Source: Hedera helix
Lineage: Eukaryota > Streptophyta > Magnoliopsida > Apiales > Araliaceae
Length of the DNA: 64,000 nt
Assembly (NCBI GenBank): GCA_947179155.2
Contig: OX359267.1
Location: 40,411,792 to 40,475,791, forward strand
Reading direction: 5' to 3'
The notes beneath the pieces are model-generated. The model made no database searches and was not told where the DNA came from. It was given only the letters and a program-made list of their open reading frames with translations. Below, one piece after another: positions 31,879-45,442 of the stretch (position 1 is the first letter of the stretch; each line of letters begins with the position of its first letter). Position numbers and translations under genes: made by a program.

Positions 31879-32152
31879 CTCTCTTCATTTTTTTTTACTT
31901 GTAGTTTTAAAAAAAACACAAAAAGTAAAAAAATATAATTAATATTTTGTTTAATTGACCAAAATAGCTATAAATTCTCAATATTACAATTCTAAAATTT
32001 ATTGAAAAAAATGAAAGAGAAACAAATTGATATTTAATATAGAAATACTATGAGAAATTAAGTTATTAATACTTCCTTAAAACCTTCAAACGGTAATTAA
32101 AAAAGAATAAATTTTATTCTCTAAAACGACAAGTAAAAAAGAAAGAAGAGAG
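31879..32152. mobile_element. Stowaway-type MITE (274 bp)
   Basis: Terminal inverted repeats CTCTCTTCATTTTTTTTTAC and (reverse complement of right end) CTCTCTTCTTTCTTTTTTAC, flanked by TA duplications (31877-31878 and 32153-32154). Tc1/mariner type. The interior contains TTAATATTTTGTTTAATTGA, shared with related fragments at 39.6 and 54.5 kb. Confidence 0.85.
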
Positions 32153-32774
32153 TATGCAAGTAGTATTAAGAATAATGTTTGACTTAATTATAAGTAAAAT
32201 ATTGAAGTATATTTCTTTCTTTTTTTTAAGTATAGTATATATATTAGAGGCAAACTTTAATTTTTCCATTAGCTTTAATTTAGGTTTTCTCCATGAAAAG
32301 TCTAATTTGCTTTATACTTATATTTCTATCAAATAGCTGTAATCTCATGAAAGTGGGTGTATTTAAATTAGAGGGTTGATGATGACCAAAAAGAAAAAAA
32401 GAGTAATGAAAGAATACTTTTTTAGCTTCATTGCTTGATTGCTCTGGTCCTGAGATGAGGGTATGTTTGGAACTTGAGTGTTCATTGTGATGGTATGTTT
32501 GAAATTTGAAAAACTTAACGAAAAGCAAAGGAAAATTAATAAAAAAGAAAGGAATTTTAATAATTTAATTTGTTGGGACATTTTTTTAACCATATATTAC
32601 ATTTTATTTTAACAATTTTTATATAAGATTTTTTTAAGACAATAGAAATATGGATAATTGCATGCATTTATTTTTACCAAGTTAATTTTACTATTGTTAT
32701 GATTTTTATTTTTTGTTACCACCCTTCTCTTCCTTTACTTTTAACTTTTTCAGATTCCAATAGTAGGGTGAAGG

Positions 32775-32890
32775 TAGGAGTGTGCAATTTTTTCGGTACA
32801 ATCGATATATATGGTATAATGAATCGGTCAGAATTTCGGTACCGATTCAGAGATTTGGGAGTTCGGTATATCCTTAATCGTACTAATTTC

Positions 32891-32943
<53 letters not shown>

Positions 32944-33112
32944 ATAAATAAATAAATAATTATTATTATTATTTTTGGTATATAATATATTAAAACCGAT
33001 ATCAAATTGACTAACTGATTTAGTATATCGGTATAAATTGATATTGATATCGATACTAAATTTTTGATAAATTTGATACCGATTTAGTTTGGTATTAACC
33101 GAATGAATAACC
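32775..33112. mobile_element. hAT-type MITE with internal microsatellite
   Basis: Left end TAGGAGTGTGCAATTTTTTC; interior of GGTAT/CCGAT motifs and a (TTA)n tract. Flanking 8-mers GGTGAAGG (32767-32774) and TGTGAAGG (33113-33120) differ at one base. The right inverted end has decayed, so the edge there is less certain. Confidence 0.6.
32896..32975. repeat. (TTA)n/(TAAA)n microsatellite
   Basis: About 15 TTA units, then four TAAA units, then TTA again, inside the hAT-type MITE. Confidence 0.95.
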
Positions 33113-33120
33113 TGTGAAGG

Positions 33121-34028
33121 TGAAAAGTGATACACTAGAAATTTATTATTTCAAGAGTAAATAAAGCCAAAGGGATCAACTAACAAATGCAAAATGCTAA
33201 AATATTTATAAAAGTAAATAGAAAAATAAAGAGAGCAAATTTAATTGAGTACACAGAGTGCGTTGAAATCAGTACTCTGAGTGTGTAGGTCATCAACTTA
33301 TTAATTTCAACATGCATGCATGCCTACGTGCCTTGTAGTACACGTTATCATCAAATGAATAATGCACATAATATTTGTCAAAAGGATGAAACGTAGGTAG
33401 CCGGGAAAACATGTCAATTTGCCACGTTCATTATATTGCTTCATATCACTCCTACTAGTTAATTGACTTGTAGCAATTCTTAATTTGTCAAAACTTGCTC
33501 AGTTTCTTACCCAACGTCTGCATATTCTGTGGACTTATAAAATCTATGCTACAATATTGCTTATATACGAGTATACCATTTTCAAGACAACTGAATAATT
33601 TTTTCTATATGCTTCGTGGCAAGCTAAGAGGGCTCCAAGTGGCGAGCAAATAAGCCATGCATGTACGTGAGATCCTAGACAAAGATGAGCCTTTTTTTTC
33701 TATTCTTTTTTTTTTGGGTACTATATATATAAAGGCATGTTACTCTATTATTCCCTCATGTTATCATATAAGTCGTTTAAAATATAATCACACATATTAT
33801 GAAATTTCATTAATATTAATATTAGGTAATTAATATTAATTTAAAATTTTATTATTACTCATGCACTAATTAATGACTCTTTCTTATCTTTCTTTCAATT
33901 ACTTCATTTTTATGGATAAAACAAGAAATGATTTAAAAAATTTCTTAGATATATATAAAACGTTTTATATTATGAAAAAAATAAAAACTTTTAAAATAAC
34001 TTATATAATAAAAAGGAGATTGTATAAT
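33121..34028. other. Intergenic, no gene seen
   Basis: AT-rich, with a MITE-like half end at about 33748. No coding sequence supported. Confidence 0.5.
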
Positions 34029-34160
34029 TTATGGAGAGAGGTGAGAATCAAACCACTCTATTATGGAGAGGAAGGAGGTGAGAATCAAGCCCGGACATTC
34101 GCAACATGACTGGATCCTTGTCAATGCTACCAACCAACTAGATTGATTCCCGTATAGGTG
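34029..34160 (-). mobile_element. SINE-like (tRNA-derived) fragment
   Basis: Minus-strand TAGTTGGTTGGTAGC resembles a Pol III A box. About 50 bp on, GGGCTTGATTCTCACC resembles a B box, repeated once more as GGTTTGATTCTCACC near 34041-34055. No poly(A) tail or target duplication was identified. Confidence 0.4.
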
Positions 34161-37100
34161 CCGGATGGTGCAAAAACAACAATATTGCAACAATATTGGG
34201 GAGGATTGCACCAACCTAGCTATCCATCTATCTATCTAGATTACAGATTTACTACTCCACTTCTACATAAATATATTGTATATATAAAAATATGTTGCAT
34301 TATAAAAAGTCGCATTTGTAATAAAAGAAAAAGTGTTTTATAAAAAGAATTCATTTTTATTGATAGTTGCATGTATGAAATGACAAAATATTCTTAAATA
34401 TATCATTATAATTTTATTATCATATAAAATTATTAAATTAACAGAGTATTTTTTTAGAGATATATCAAATTTTAATATCTAAAAACAAGATATTTAACTG
34501 AATGTGTTAATTTGGTTGGTCGAGTTGATTCAAACAAGTTGAACTTTCATTTTTTATTCCGTGCAATTCATCTCTCACTGCCAACTTTTTCTTCCTTTAC
34601 TTTTTCTTATTTAATAGGAAAACCCAAAAGTCTAAGGCTATTCAACCTCATTACCATATACATTAACAATTTTAATAGTATATATTGAATAAAAAAATAT
34701 AACCATTCATATTTTTAAATTCATGTAACTGAATCTTTTCCTTTACGCTACTTATATATATTGACCACAACAAATTTTTTCTATATTCAATATTGAGAAC
34801 CTTCAAATTATTCCTAAATTTCGTGATTAGTGCATGCATATATATGAATTAACAATATATATATATATATATATAAAAGGCAAATGACAAAATTATCCTC
34901 CCAAATATATGCCGAAATACGCCTCAAGGTATCTTAAAAAGACAATTTTGTTTTGTTGTACAACAATTTTTTGATCGAAATACGCCACGTGTCAGCAATT
35001 AGACATGGGACTACAATTTGACTTTTTTTTTTTTTACATATTTTGCTGTACACTTACAAGTATTCGATACATATCTAAATTTTAACAGTAAATGGTAATT
35101 TTATATGCCACATATAAATATGTAATTTTAAATAAAAATATTTTCACTTATTCTTATTGTGAAATATTTTTATTTTATTAAAATTATTAAATTAACATTA
35201 ATAATTAAATTAATGTAATGTAATTAACATTTACAGTAAAATTAAATAATATTAAAATTAAAGTATCATAAACTAAAATTAATTATATATTAAATACTTC
35301 AAAAGGAAAAACCAGGAAACGAACTTCTTCTTGGTTCTAAAAATATCTTCATTCTTCGATCACTTAAAAAATAAAAAAATTGCTTCTTCATTCCAAAAAA
35401 CTAAAATAAAAAAATTGTTTCTTCATCTTTAAAACAAACCATACTTTCTCTAACTTATAAATTAGGATGAAGAGAATCTCAACTCCACAAGAATATATGA
35501 TAAAATTTTAAATAAAAAAACATTCGCATATCATCAAAATTTAAATGAATAATAGATCAAAGTGATAAAAAATAAATTAAAAATAAGATAAAATAATAGA
35601 TTGAAGTCGCCAAAACTCAGAACTTCATACCATAGTTTTCGAAGAGAAACTTCTAAGCCAATTTTTTTTTACTGATGGTTGTTTTTCTACTTTGTATCGG
35701 CGCGTCGCAGATAATTATTCTAACTAATTATTTAACTTTATCAATTATAATTCTTTATTTAAGTTTTAATATATAATTAGTTTTTGAGACGCCCCCAAAT
35801 CTAAGCTTACACAGTCCAATTTGAGACGCTAAAAATATATGGTAACTATTACAAAACAGTATATAGCTCAAGAATACGGAACTCAATAATACATAACTAA
35901 GTTTTCACTATTATTGTTATACTATTTTACAACATGTGAAAACTATTACAGCTATCACTCGAACCTTCACTTCATTTACTGGCTAGACCCAACTACTTTC
36001 TCATTTCCTGAAGAATAATGAAACAAACGAAAGGGTAAGCTCAAATAACTTAATAAAGAAATATCGTGACTAAGGTAACAATGAGTAAATTATCATTAAC
36101 CTTCAACAGTTGAGTTCTTGATTGAATATAATAAACAACAAGTTTTAAATCAATAATAGCAGCGAAATGAGCAATCCATTAGAAGAATTATGTAAACTAT
36201 AATGTCCACTACCTTATCTCTTTCAGAAAAAACATCATCAACTTTTATCATCTAAAACACCATTGGTCATAATTATTCTAATAATAGTTATTCTTTGTCC
36301 CAAACTAAAGGGAACATTCACCACGTGCACTAAAATACACGTTACCATTATATCGCATTTTATCCTATTATTTGTATTCTAGACCACAGATATTTACAAA
36401 AACTTAATTTTTGATTATTAGAATAACAACATAGATATAAATGATGAATAAAATAACATGATACTTTGTTCTGAGTTAAATAATGTTCAAATTGTCAATA
36501 TGATGTGGACTCAAATTCAAGAATGATATTCAAGATACACAGTTCAAAATAATGGTTAAAGTTTAATAAAAATGTTCAAGTAAATAGGAAGGTCCACGTG
36601 AAATGATATTAAATGAAACACAAACTATTAAGGAGCACATAATCATTTCATGAAATTTTATCGAATAGTACTTATCATAGTAAATTTAAGAGTATGAAAG
36701 AAAATGATATCCCTTACCTTAACACGTGACTGAATATTTATTTAAACGAAGTTAATCAACCTATATATTTATAATTTAATTAGTAACTATCACATATAAT
36801 TTTATAGTGTATATCAATTCGTATGAAATCATCAAAAGTGATTTGATAGTAAAAATTTGTGTAGTCTAAAGAATAAAGTATAATAAATTTCAAAATAGCT
36901 TTTGAAAATATTATTTCAAAAGAATCTTCAAGAAAAAAAATTTCAAAATGAATATTCTAAAAGAAAATTTATAAACACTGTGTGATGTGTGTAGTTACTT
37001 GACTAACTATTATGAAAAGATTTATTTGAACAATGCTTATACTCTTACTGATTTTCACAAATACTCACGATAGCTTAAGCACACACAGAGAAAACTTATA

Positions 37101-37171
37101 CAAAATAATATTTTAGAGAGTGAAAAAAAGAATAAGCAAGAAAGTTATAAAATTTTCTTAAGTTAAGACAT

Positions 37172-37180
37172 CTATTTATA
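37172..37180 (-). promoter_or_regulatory. TATA box of the solo LTR
   Basis: Minus-strand TATAAATAG, same place as in the young LTRs. Confidence 0.55.
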
Positions 37181-37364
37181 GCCCAAAAATCTTATCATAA
37201 ACAAAGATTTCCTAAATTAATCTGAACCGTTCATTTCAAGATAATGTTTAATCCGTACCACACATTTCATCTTGTAAGATTTTTTTAATCTAAACTATTC
37301 ATTCAAATTTCTTTTAATTTATATTGTTCATTTCATATCTTAATAAAACAACTAACTTTATATA

Positions 37365-37556
37365 TAAAACAACTAATTTTATATAAATTAATTAACTTTA
37401 TATAAATCAATTAACCTTATATATAAAACAATTAACTTTATATATAAAATAATTAACTTTATATAAATCAATTAACTTTATATATAAAACAATTAACTTT
37501 ATATAAAACAACTAACTTTATATATAAAACAATTAACTTTATATAAAGTATATAAA
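37365..37556. repeat. AT-rich tandem repeat in solo LTR
   Basis: About nine units of roughly 20 bp built on AATTAACTTTATATAAA, with short and long variants (TATATAAAAC and TATAAATC). It is expanded relative to the equivalent ACTTTATATTATAAAC repeats of the young LTRs. Confidence 0.8.
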
Positions 37557-38672
37557 ATAAATAATTTTATAAATTCAATTATTCAACAATAATTCACCAA
37601 TTATTTAATATTATAATCAATTGTTATAAATGTAGTGTAATTGAATTTCTGAGTTAGATACTCACAATACAAGCAAAAATACAAACTAATAATGGAATAT
37701 AATAGTTAAATCATATAGCAATAATGCAGGAAAAAAAAATGTTACTGTGTAATGACAATTATTGATTCAATAATGTGAATTACTATGCATATGCTACTAT
37801 AACAATTATCAGCTCAATAATATGAATTATTGTGCATGTGACAATTATTGGTTCAATAAAGTCAATATTGTACAATAATCACTTTATCAGATTAATAATA
37901 TGAAACACTATATAATACCGTGTGCCACTGTGCAATACCGTGTGTTACTGTGCAATACTGTATTCTACTATTCATTTATCACCGGGTATTTTAACAATTA
38001 AAAATGATAGTACCGTTGACCATTTTTTATTTAAAAATGTTACTTATGTCGTTTTTTATATATGACAATATTTCGTTGTGGGGTCCACCAATATTTGTTT
38101 ATTTCAGCGTCGTCGTACGAATCGAATATTCCCGAACAGAACAAATATTTTTCGACAAAACGAATATTTTCCGACAAGATAAAATTTGCACAATTTTTTT
38201 TTTTTTTAAACTTTTGTCAATTTATCCACTTACCGTTTCAGAAGAAAAAATATATAAAAAAAATTAATTTATATTTTATAAAAGTCGGGGTCTTACAATT
38301 TTGATGTTATTTAGTTTAATTTTAATATTACTGTTAACTGTTTATTTTATTAATAATATATGTTAATTTAATTATTTTAACTAAAATAAAATTATTTCAC
38401 AACAAAGATAAATGAAAGTATTTTTAAAATAAAAATATAAAAATATCATACATGTATTATTATGTATAAAAAAAGTCAATGTATATTCAAATAGTACTAA
38501 AGTCATATACAACTGATACGTGGTGTATTCTGATCGAAAATTGGTTGGACGAGCCAAAAGGAGAACATAATTATTTTTTAAAGATACTTTAAAGTAATAA
38601 TTGACGATAACCATATTTAGGGGTGCAAATTATTTTCAACGTATGCTTGGAGGACAGTTTTGTCATTTGTCC

Positions 38673-40581
38673 TATATTATATATATTACACTTACACATG
38701 TTGTAAAATTTATAATTATAATGTTGTGATAAATTTTACGTACTAATATTAAGAGAGACCCGTGCCTCATACGAGTTTACCTCTTCACTAAAAGAATTTT
38801 GTAAATAGGACTATTTTAGGAAATTGAGGGGGTAAATAATTACTAAGGGCATTGTTGCGATTGGATACTAGGAATGTCGGTCGGTTGGTACGTAGAAACC
38901 AGAGGCTAAGCAAAATATATGAATCCAAGCAGGGGCAAAAACTATTCTGGGCAGGCTGTGCTTTAGCTCCACGACAATATTGCTGTAATCTTTCCTATTA
39001 AAAAGCTAAGTCTGTACTTGGCATATATAGGAGTTTAAACTATTTATATTACGTTTAGATTGAAAAAATAAAATCGATGATGAAATAGAATAAAGAAATA
39101 AATAGAATAAAGAGTAAAATAATTTATTCTATTCTAACTGGAATTAGGAATAAAATTCATAAATTTAGAAGAGAGATAAAAATGATCCATTCAATTCAAA
39201 TAAAATAACTAAACACAATTTTTTTATTATATAAGAATGAGTCATTTCATTCTTACACTCATTCTTCCGATCCAAATGTAGTATTAAAAATGTATATAAC
39301 AATTAGGCAGGTGAACACTTAATCGATTTAGAATTATAGCAAGATGTTTGTATTAATTATTAAATTAGTGAGCTTCATTTTTCTGTCGGAGGGACTAATT
39401 GATAGTTTATTTTGATACCAGAGGGAATTGATACATCTGTTTCATAGCATCCTCCACATGACCATTTAGTACAGCAGCATCTCTGTAAAAGTAATTTTAA
39501 TATAGAAGATGCATTCTCTAAATTAATATACCTAGCTGGCTGGCTATATGTTAACTTTAAATCAACCAAAACATTTTATGTAAAGTGCTTTAAAGTTCTC
39601 CATATACCAAGATTTACTTCTTCTATTCCAAAAAGAAGTTCCATTTACAAAATTGTGAATATTAAATATATATTTTGTTTAATTAATGTCTTTAAAAATA
39701 ATATATTATTAATTTATTAACACAGTACAATAATAAAATTATAATAATAAAATTGATAATGCGACGTCATTGATTATTCGTGTGAAAAAATAACGTCAAG
39801 ACTCGTTCGCATATCAGATTTTCACATTTAGTTTTATAAATTACAACTCCGGTGAAAGAAATCACTAGTATTAATCGACGTAATTCTACACGTTTCATGG
39901 AATTTAAATTGATTAAATTCAGTGTGTTTTTATTAAATTTTGAACAACTGAATCATACTTGCTACATAGAATGTTTGAAATTACAATGGTTTTCTATGTA
40001 CCTTCTCACGTAAACAATATTCAGAAAAAGGGTGACAAATATTTAATCCTACACATCTTGTTGCAGAGTTGGGACATCGCCAAACATAATCCCACCGCAT
40101 AAGATTCGGTAGGCATTTTTTCAAGGATCCGCTTAAAGACACACATTAAGGACGAAAAATAAGAGATGAAATTTATTAAATATTATTTTTTTTATATTTG
40201 CACTGAATTCAATATATGGGGTTCACTAATATATTAATATTTTTTTATATATTAAATTCAATATAAATATATAAAAAAAATAATATTATGCATTAAATTT
40301 TACGTTTAGACACATTCTACGAAAATTCTTTTTTTAAATAGCCAAAAAATATAAATAGTTGGCTGGCTCTGACGAGGAACACAGTATACCTGACCTCACA
40401 CGTTCCCAATGAAATTTCTTCCGGTCCTTCCTTAACTTAATAAAAACATTTTAAGAAAAAGAAAAAAGTGTGGCTTAATAATTTTTCTTGAGAACAGTGT
40501 TGCAGTAACAACTTCCTCCAATTATAGTGGGTTTCCGGTATTTTCCGTTTTTTTTTTCTTTCCAAAAACCAAATTATTAAG
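38673..40581. other. Intergenic region and promoter side of PP7
   Basis: No gene supported. A left-half Stowaway-like fragment starts near 39615 (TTCTTCTATTCC). The last 240 bp contain a TATA-like box and the probable 5' UTR of PP7. Confidence 0.5.
40349..40358 (+). promoter_or_regulatory. TATA box candidate of PP7
   Basis: ATATAAATAG 224 bp upstream of the PP7 start codon, giving a leader of about 190-200 nt. Confidence 0.45.
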
Positions 40582-43500
40582 ATGCAAGCATCTGAACCCC
40601 CGGATTCTACAATCACTACAGCTACTCCACCTGATTCCCCCTCTTCGCCTCCGCCGCCGCCATCGTCAATTTCCGATGCTGTCGTGCCACCACTGCCACC
40701 AAATTCCTCTGATGAAGACTTCTTCTCTTCCGCTTCTTTTCCCTCATCTTCCTCCTCCGACGGCGACAAGCCCTCGTCACCGTTTCTCACTCCTCAGATC
40801 CCTATTTCATGGCCATCTGACGGAACCCTAACCAAAGATTGGATCAGTAATCTAATGTCCGCCTTTGAGTGGTCCTCCAGGAACTTACCTCCCTCCGAGT
40901 TACCCTCAGTTTTACCTGTAAAAGTGTTTGATAATCTTGTGCTATCGGCGTCCAAGATCTTGCACAAGGAGCCCAATTGTGTGAAAATTGATGATTGCGG
41001 CCTCGATTCGAGTGTTGTTGTGGTCGGAGATTTGCACGGGCAGTTGCATGATGTTTTGTTTTTATTGCGGGATGCAGGGTTTCCTGCTGATAATAGGTTG
41101 TTTGTGTTCAATGGGGATTATGTTGATAGAGGAGCTTGGGGTCTCGAGACTTTCCTACTCTTGTTGGCTTGGAAGGTAAAAAATTACTTCAATAGTTTGC
41201 TACTTAGTTGTAATAATTGGTATCCTAAAAAAAATCAAATCTTTAAATGAATTGAGCTCGCATTTGTTCAATTCAGCTCTAAATTGGCCTTTTGAATGTG
41301 AATCTGTTATTATCTTGAATATCAATGCTTGACATAATTGCTATATGCTAATATGAGGGTTTGAATTGTTGTGTTTCTGCAATAAAAATTACTAGATTTG
41401 TAGTGGAAAGATAAATCTTGAAATGAGTTCATCTTTCATTTTTTGAATTCAATTCCATATTGGTTTTATAAATGTATGGTAATGAGGGTTTTAATTTTAT
41501 GTGTTTTTGCGCGTTTACAGGATTACCCATTGTAGTTGGCATCTTTTACTTTATTAACTCACTAGACTTTTAAAAGACAATTGCCCGATTCATTTAATTA
41601 AAATTCTGAAACTACATCACTCCGTTAAAAAAATTGGACAGATGTCAAATTGATTTATATATTTTCATAAATGGCAGGAAAGAAAAAGGCAAAAGAAAGT
41701 AAAAATGGTGTGGCGAGTTCTATGTAGTTGACTTAGTCTCGTGAAATGAATTTTATAAATTAATTGATGAAGAAAAGGTGGCATGATACTTTTAAAATAT
41801 ATTGTAATTCAGTCGCCAAGACTAAAATTGGAAAAAAAAGCTAAAAAACGAAAAAAGGCATGACGACCAGCGATGGAGAGCGGAAGGAGTTGATGCCACC
41901 ATAGTCTATGGCTACAGGATGCTTTAGAAAGAGAAAAAGGGGAGAAAAAATGAATCCAAGCTTCAGAACTTGTGGAGTTTTGCTTATTTCAGGATTAGGG
42001 AGATGAATTTGGGGCTTTTCTGGGTTTTCATCTCCTTCTCCAGTGAATTTAGGGGCTTGATCTTCAGTTCTTCACTGTAAGTTCGTCATTTATTTCTATA
42101 TTTTCTTTTGCATCTTTTGGACCCATTTGGCTATTGCATCTTGAAATTGATATACCCAGCTGTGTCAATTGTATATCTGTGTTTGGCATAATTGCTCAAT
42201 TGTAATGAGGGTTTTCATTTTCCACGTTTTTGGAATTGAACCAACTCCTATAAAAAGATGATTCTCTGTTCTAATTATATACCCTAGAACTATATAGGGA
42301 AACACTTTTTCTGCATAAGCCACCTACTATACAACAAGCGTGGGGGTTCATCAATGCAATATGTTTCAGTCTGAAGAGGATCTATATATGGTCTGTATGT
42401 TTTGTTTGATGTTAGATATCTTTAAGTCTAAAGACTCTAAATTCTCGAAAATGTGATCACAGGTCTGCAACTTTGTTCATATAAAATAAAGCTGAATTAG
42501 TTAAAGAAAAGACATGCGAACTCATGACTAGACTTTGCATTGCTTCCCCTTGGCTCTCATATGTTTTATTCTTAAATGTTTTAGTTCTTACTTTACTTAA
42601 TAAAAGAAAAGCCTTAATGTATTTACGATGATAACTTTTGGTTATAATTGTGTGCACTTGCTACAATAATTAGTAATCTAGGATGATTATTTTACATTAC
42701 GTAGCTCTGCTCTTAAGTTTTTAACTACCTTAGTTTCATTGCATGAATATTAAAATTTCTAAAATTTATCCTTTTTTTTTTGAATCTTGATCTTGCACTT
42801 TGACTTTACATGGATAGTGTTTACTTTATAATATTAGTGAATTGGTTATGATGTTTATGTAAGATATAATTTTCGTGGATCCAATATTTGTAAATTGCTA
42901 AGCTTTTATTTGTATGAATCATGCTGCATTCTTTTCAGGTCATTATGCCACATAGAGTATATCTCCTTCGTGGAAATCATGAATCCAAATACTGCACTTC
43001 TATTTATGGGTTTGAACAAGAAGTTTTGACCAAATACGGAGGTAGTGGAAAGCACGTATACAGAAAATGTTTAGGATGCTTTGAAGGACTTCCTCTAGCT
43101 TCCATCATAGCTGGGCGTGTTTACACTGCACATGGAGGGCTCTTCCGCAGCACAGCTGTTACCCCTTCAAAGAGAGCTAAAGGAAAGAAGACACGTAAAA
43201 TAATCCTCAATCCTGAATCAAGTTCTTTATCTCTTGGCTCTTTGGAGGAGTTATCTAAAGCTAGGAGATCTGTCCTTGATCCTCCATGGGAAGGTTTGAA
43301 CTTGATTCCTGGTGATGTGCTTTGGTCAGATCCATCTATGAACCCTGGTCTTTCTCCAAATAACGAGCGAGGCATTGGCCTTTTATGGGGTCCTGACTTT
43401 ACTGAAGAATTTTTAAAGAAGTTCGATCTAAAGGTAATTTCACTAATTACTATTTTTATTTCATAAATTTGTTGACTTGTCACTTGTCAGTGATACCTAT

Positions 43501-45442
43501 TCTCGATACATTAATTCATCAAGTTCAAGATATTTTAGGTACACGTGCTCTCTTAAGTTATATGTTCACAAGTAACTTAGTGTAGAATTTGATATAACTA
43601 TCTGAATGTGGTTGCTCAAGAAGATCCTAAATTTCAGGACTATCAATATGCATCTTAGTTTCGACATTTTGTTGTTTGTGTATTAATATGCATTCTTCTT
43701 CTGGATAAAAGGGACATAAATACTTATTTCCACAAGAAAGTTTTAAAGAACCTGTATATGAACACATTCCTTCTGTTTGGATTATTTAGAGCTTACCTTT
43801 TGACCCCTGCTCAAGGGATTGAGGGGGCTGCATTTGAAGTGCCATCCCACTATCTTTTGTTCTTTCCCCCAACTTTGTCAATAAGGGGGAGCGTGAGTTA
43901 TAAATCCTTTTTTCCCTGTATGAAGACAATTGATGGGTTCTTGACATGCATCCTAATTTATTATGTGAAAAAAAGATCTGTTTACTTTTTTGTCTTTTTG
44001 TGTATAGTGTCATATACTCAAATAAGTTATTAAGAGAATAGTAGCTAGTACCAAAGGGTGCAATACTAACATTATAGTTGTTTATTGTTGCGGCAGTTGG
44101 TTATCCGATCACATGAAGGTCCTGATGCAAGGGAAAAGAGGCCTGGTCTAGGGGGGATGGATGAAGGGTACACTATAGATCACATCGTTGAATCTGGAAG
44201 ACTTATTACTCTGTTCAGTGCTCCAGACTATCCACAGTTTCAGGTATTTTCTTCACTTTCATCATTTGTTCCTATGTTCTTGCCAATATATTTGTTGAGA
44301 TGGTACTTGGTTTGTGCCATGTTTCCCTATTCATGTTAAGCAAGTGCCTTAACTTTGAAATTTATCTTTTAATGATAAGCAGCTGTTAATTATATCAAAA
44401 GATGATCAGTTCGGTCACTTTCATTTCTTAGACACTAAGAATATGAAGAACTATATCTACCTATAAAAGCTGGGAACCCGAACCTCACTTTGAGATTGTT
44501 AAATTGTTAAGATATTTTATGTCTGTAATGGATATGAATTAGTATCTCGACTGTTGCCACTAAGTGCTTGCTACATGGTTTGAGAGGAACAACGGACATT
44601 AATTGCCTGGATTAAATGAATATTATGCATTCATTGTAGCATTAGTCTTGTGAATCCACCTTCTTTTTGTGTGTGTGTGTGAATTAACCTAGATCTCTTG
44701 TTTGCATATCTAAGGAAGTAATTGCTTGTTATATCTTTGTCTGTTTCACAGGCGACAGAGGAGAGGTACAAAAATAAAGGGGCATATATTGTTTTGGAAC
44801 CTCCTAATTTTGATTCTCCTGTATTCCATAGTTTTGAAGCAATCACTCCAAGACCAAAGGTATGGGTTCAGAATCTCTTCTTCTTTATTTTTTTTTTATT
44901 TTTTTGAGAACCTACACTACTACAATATGGTTAAATCTAGGAATACACTTCAATCTTAGGGACTTAGGGGGAGTATGGGAAAGGGGCCAAGAGGGGAACT
45001 AGGGGAAACCTAAGGTGAACATACCTTTTTAATCTTCTGAAGTGTGTTTTTTCCTGTGACCATGAGGATTAAAGAGAGGGATCTATACCACTAGGCTATC
45101 ACCTTTGGTCTTTCCTAATCTTAGTAGTGTCAAACTTGGGCTGTTACTGGAAATAATAGAGTAGCTAATGGCATCTCGCCCAATTATTCAATTTGAGACG
45201 TATCTCTTAATGTAGTGTAGATATTTGGGTTGGTTCACTTCCCTAGAATTGCAAGCACACATACATATTATTTGCTCCCAAGTGTTTGTTCAATTTAACT
45301 CATTAAAAATATAGCTGAACAGTGTTTCATGAGTCAAACCTGATCTAGTGTACTGTGGCAGGTAAATCCCTACTATAATTTTGAGAATGTGATCGATTCG
45401 GATGAAGAATTAGACTTGGCTTCAATGGTGGCAGCTTCCTAA
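40582..45442 (+). CDS. PP7: Serine/threonine-protein phosphatase 7 (PP7)
   Basis: Five exons, all introns phase 0: 40582-41175, 42939-43433, 44097-44243, 44752-44859, 45362-45442; product 474 residues. After a Pro/Ser-rich acidic N-terminus (1-75), the metallophosphatase core shows GDLHGQ (149-154), GDYVDRG (178-184), RGNHE (209-213), AHGG (262-265), RSHEG (367-371) and SAPDYPQF (404-411). Aspartate replaces the Asn of the usual SAPNY. A long insert (about 270-325) between the AHGG strand and LWSDP is characteristic of plant PP7, as is the tail NPYYNFENVIDSDEELDLAS. PP7 is a nuclear phosphatase linked in Arabidopsis to cryptochrome signalling and heat tolerance; that is family knowledge. The start is the first ATG of the frame. 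Confidence 0.96.
45045..45110 (-). mobile_element. SINE head-like fragment in PP7 intron 4
   Basis: Minus-strand GGTGATAGCCTAGTGGTATA resembles the A-box start of tRNA-derived plant SINEs. It is followed by CATGGTCACAGG and then A-rich sequence where the B box should continue. A short truncated head only. Confidence 0.4.

Larger units (their letters stand above)
35785..38297 (-). mobile_element. Solo LTR of the young element's family (2.5 kb, older)
   Basis: Similar along its whole length to the 214-3128 LTR: start TGAGACGCCCCCAAATC, end GGGGTCTTACA, TATA box at 37172-37180, a palindrome-rich U3 near 37740-37980, and 19-bp-type repeats at 38110-38180. It has no internal sequence on either side. 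Flanking pentamers GTTTT (35780-35784) and ATTTT (38298-38302) match at four of five positions. The 73-bp array of the young LTRs is absent. Many substitutions show an older insertion reduced by LTR-LTR recombination. Confidence 0.9.
34879..38672. mobile_element. Long-TIR (Mutator-like) non-autonomous element with nested solo LTR
   Basis: The left end GGCAAATGACAAAATTATCC and the reverse complement of the right end, GGACAAATGACAAAACTGTCC, start inverted repeats. These continue for about 170-190 bp with recognisable matches (GATCGAAATACGCCACGTGT on the left against GATCAGAATACACCACGTAT on the right, then TTGACTTTTTTT on both). Without the nested LTR the element is about 1.27 kb. Long TIRs fit Mutator-like elements. 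The flanks are (TA)n, so a 9-bp duplication cannot be confirmed. No transposase seen. Confidence 0.7.

Noticed and set aside
39375..39569. Cys-rich 64-aa frame (RCCCTKWSCGGCYE) as a secreted peptide gene
   Set aside because: No signal peptide, no promoter, and part of the frame crosses what looks like an intron-type border; no family recognised.
40437..40790. Minus-strand acidic frame opposite PP7 exon 1
   Set aside because: Antisense of the Pro/Ser-rich PP7 N-terminus; low complexity.
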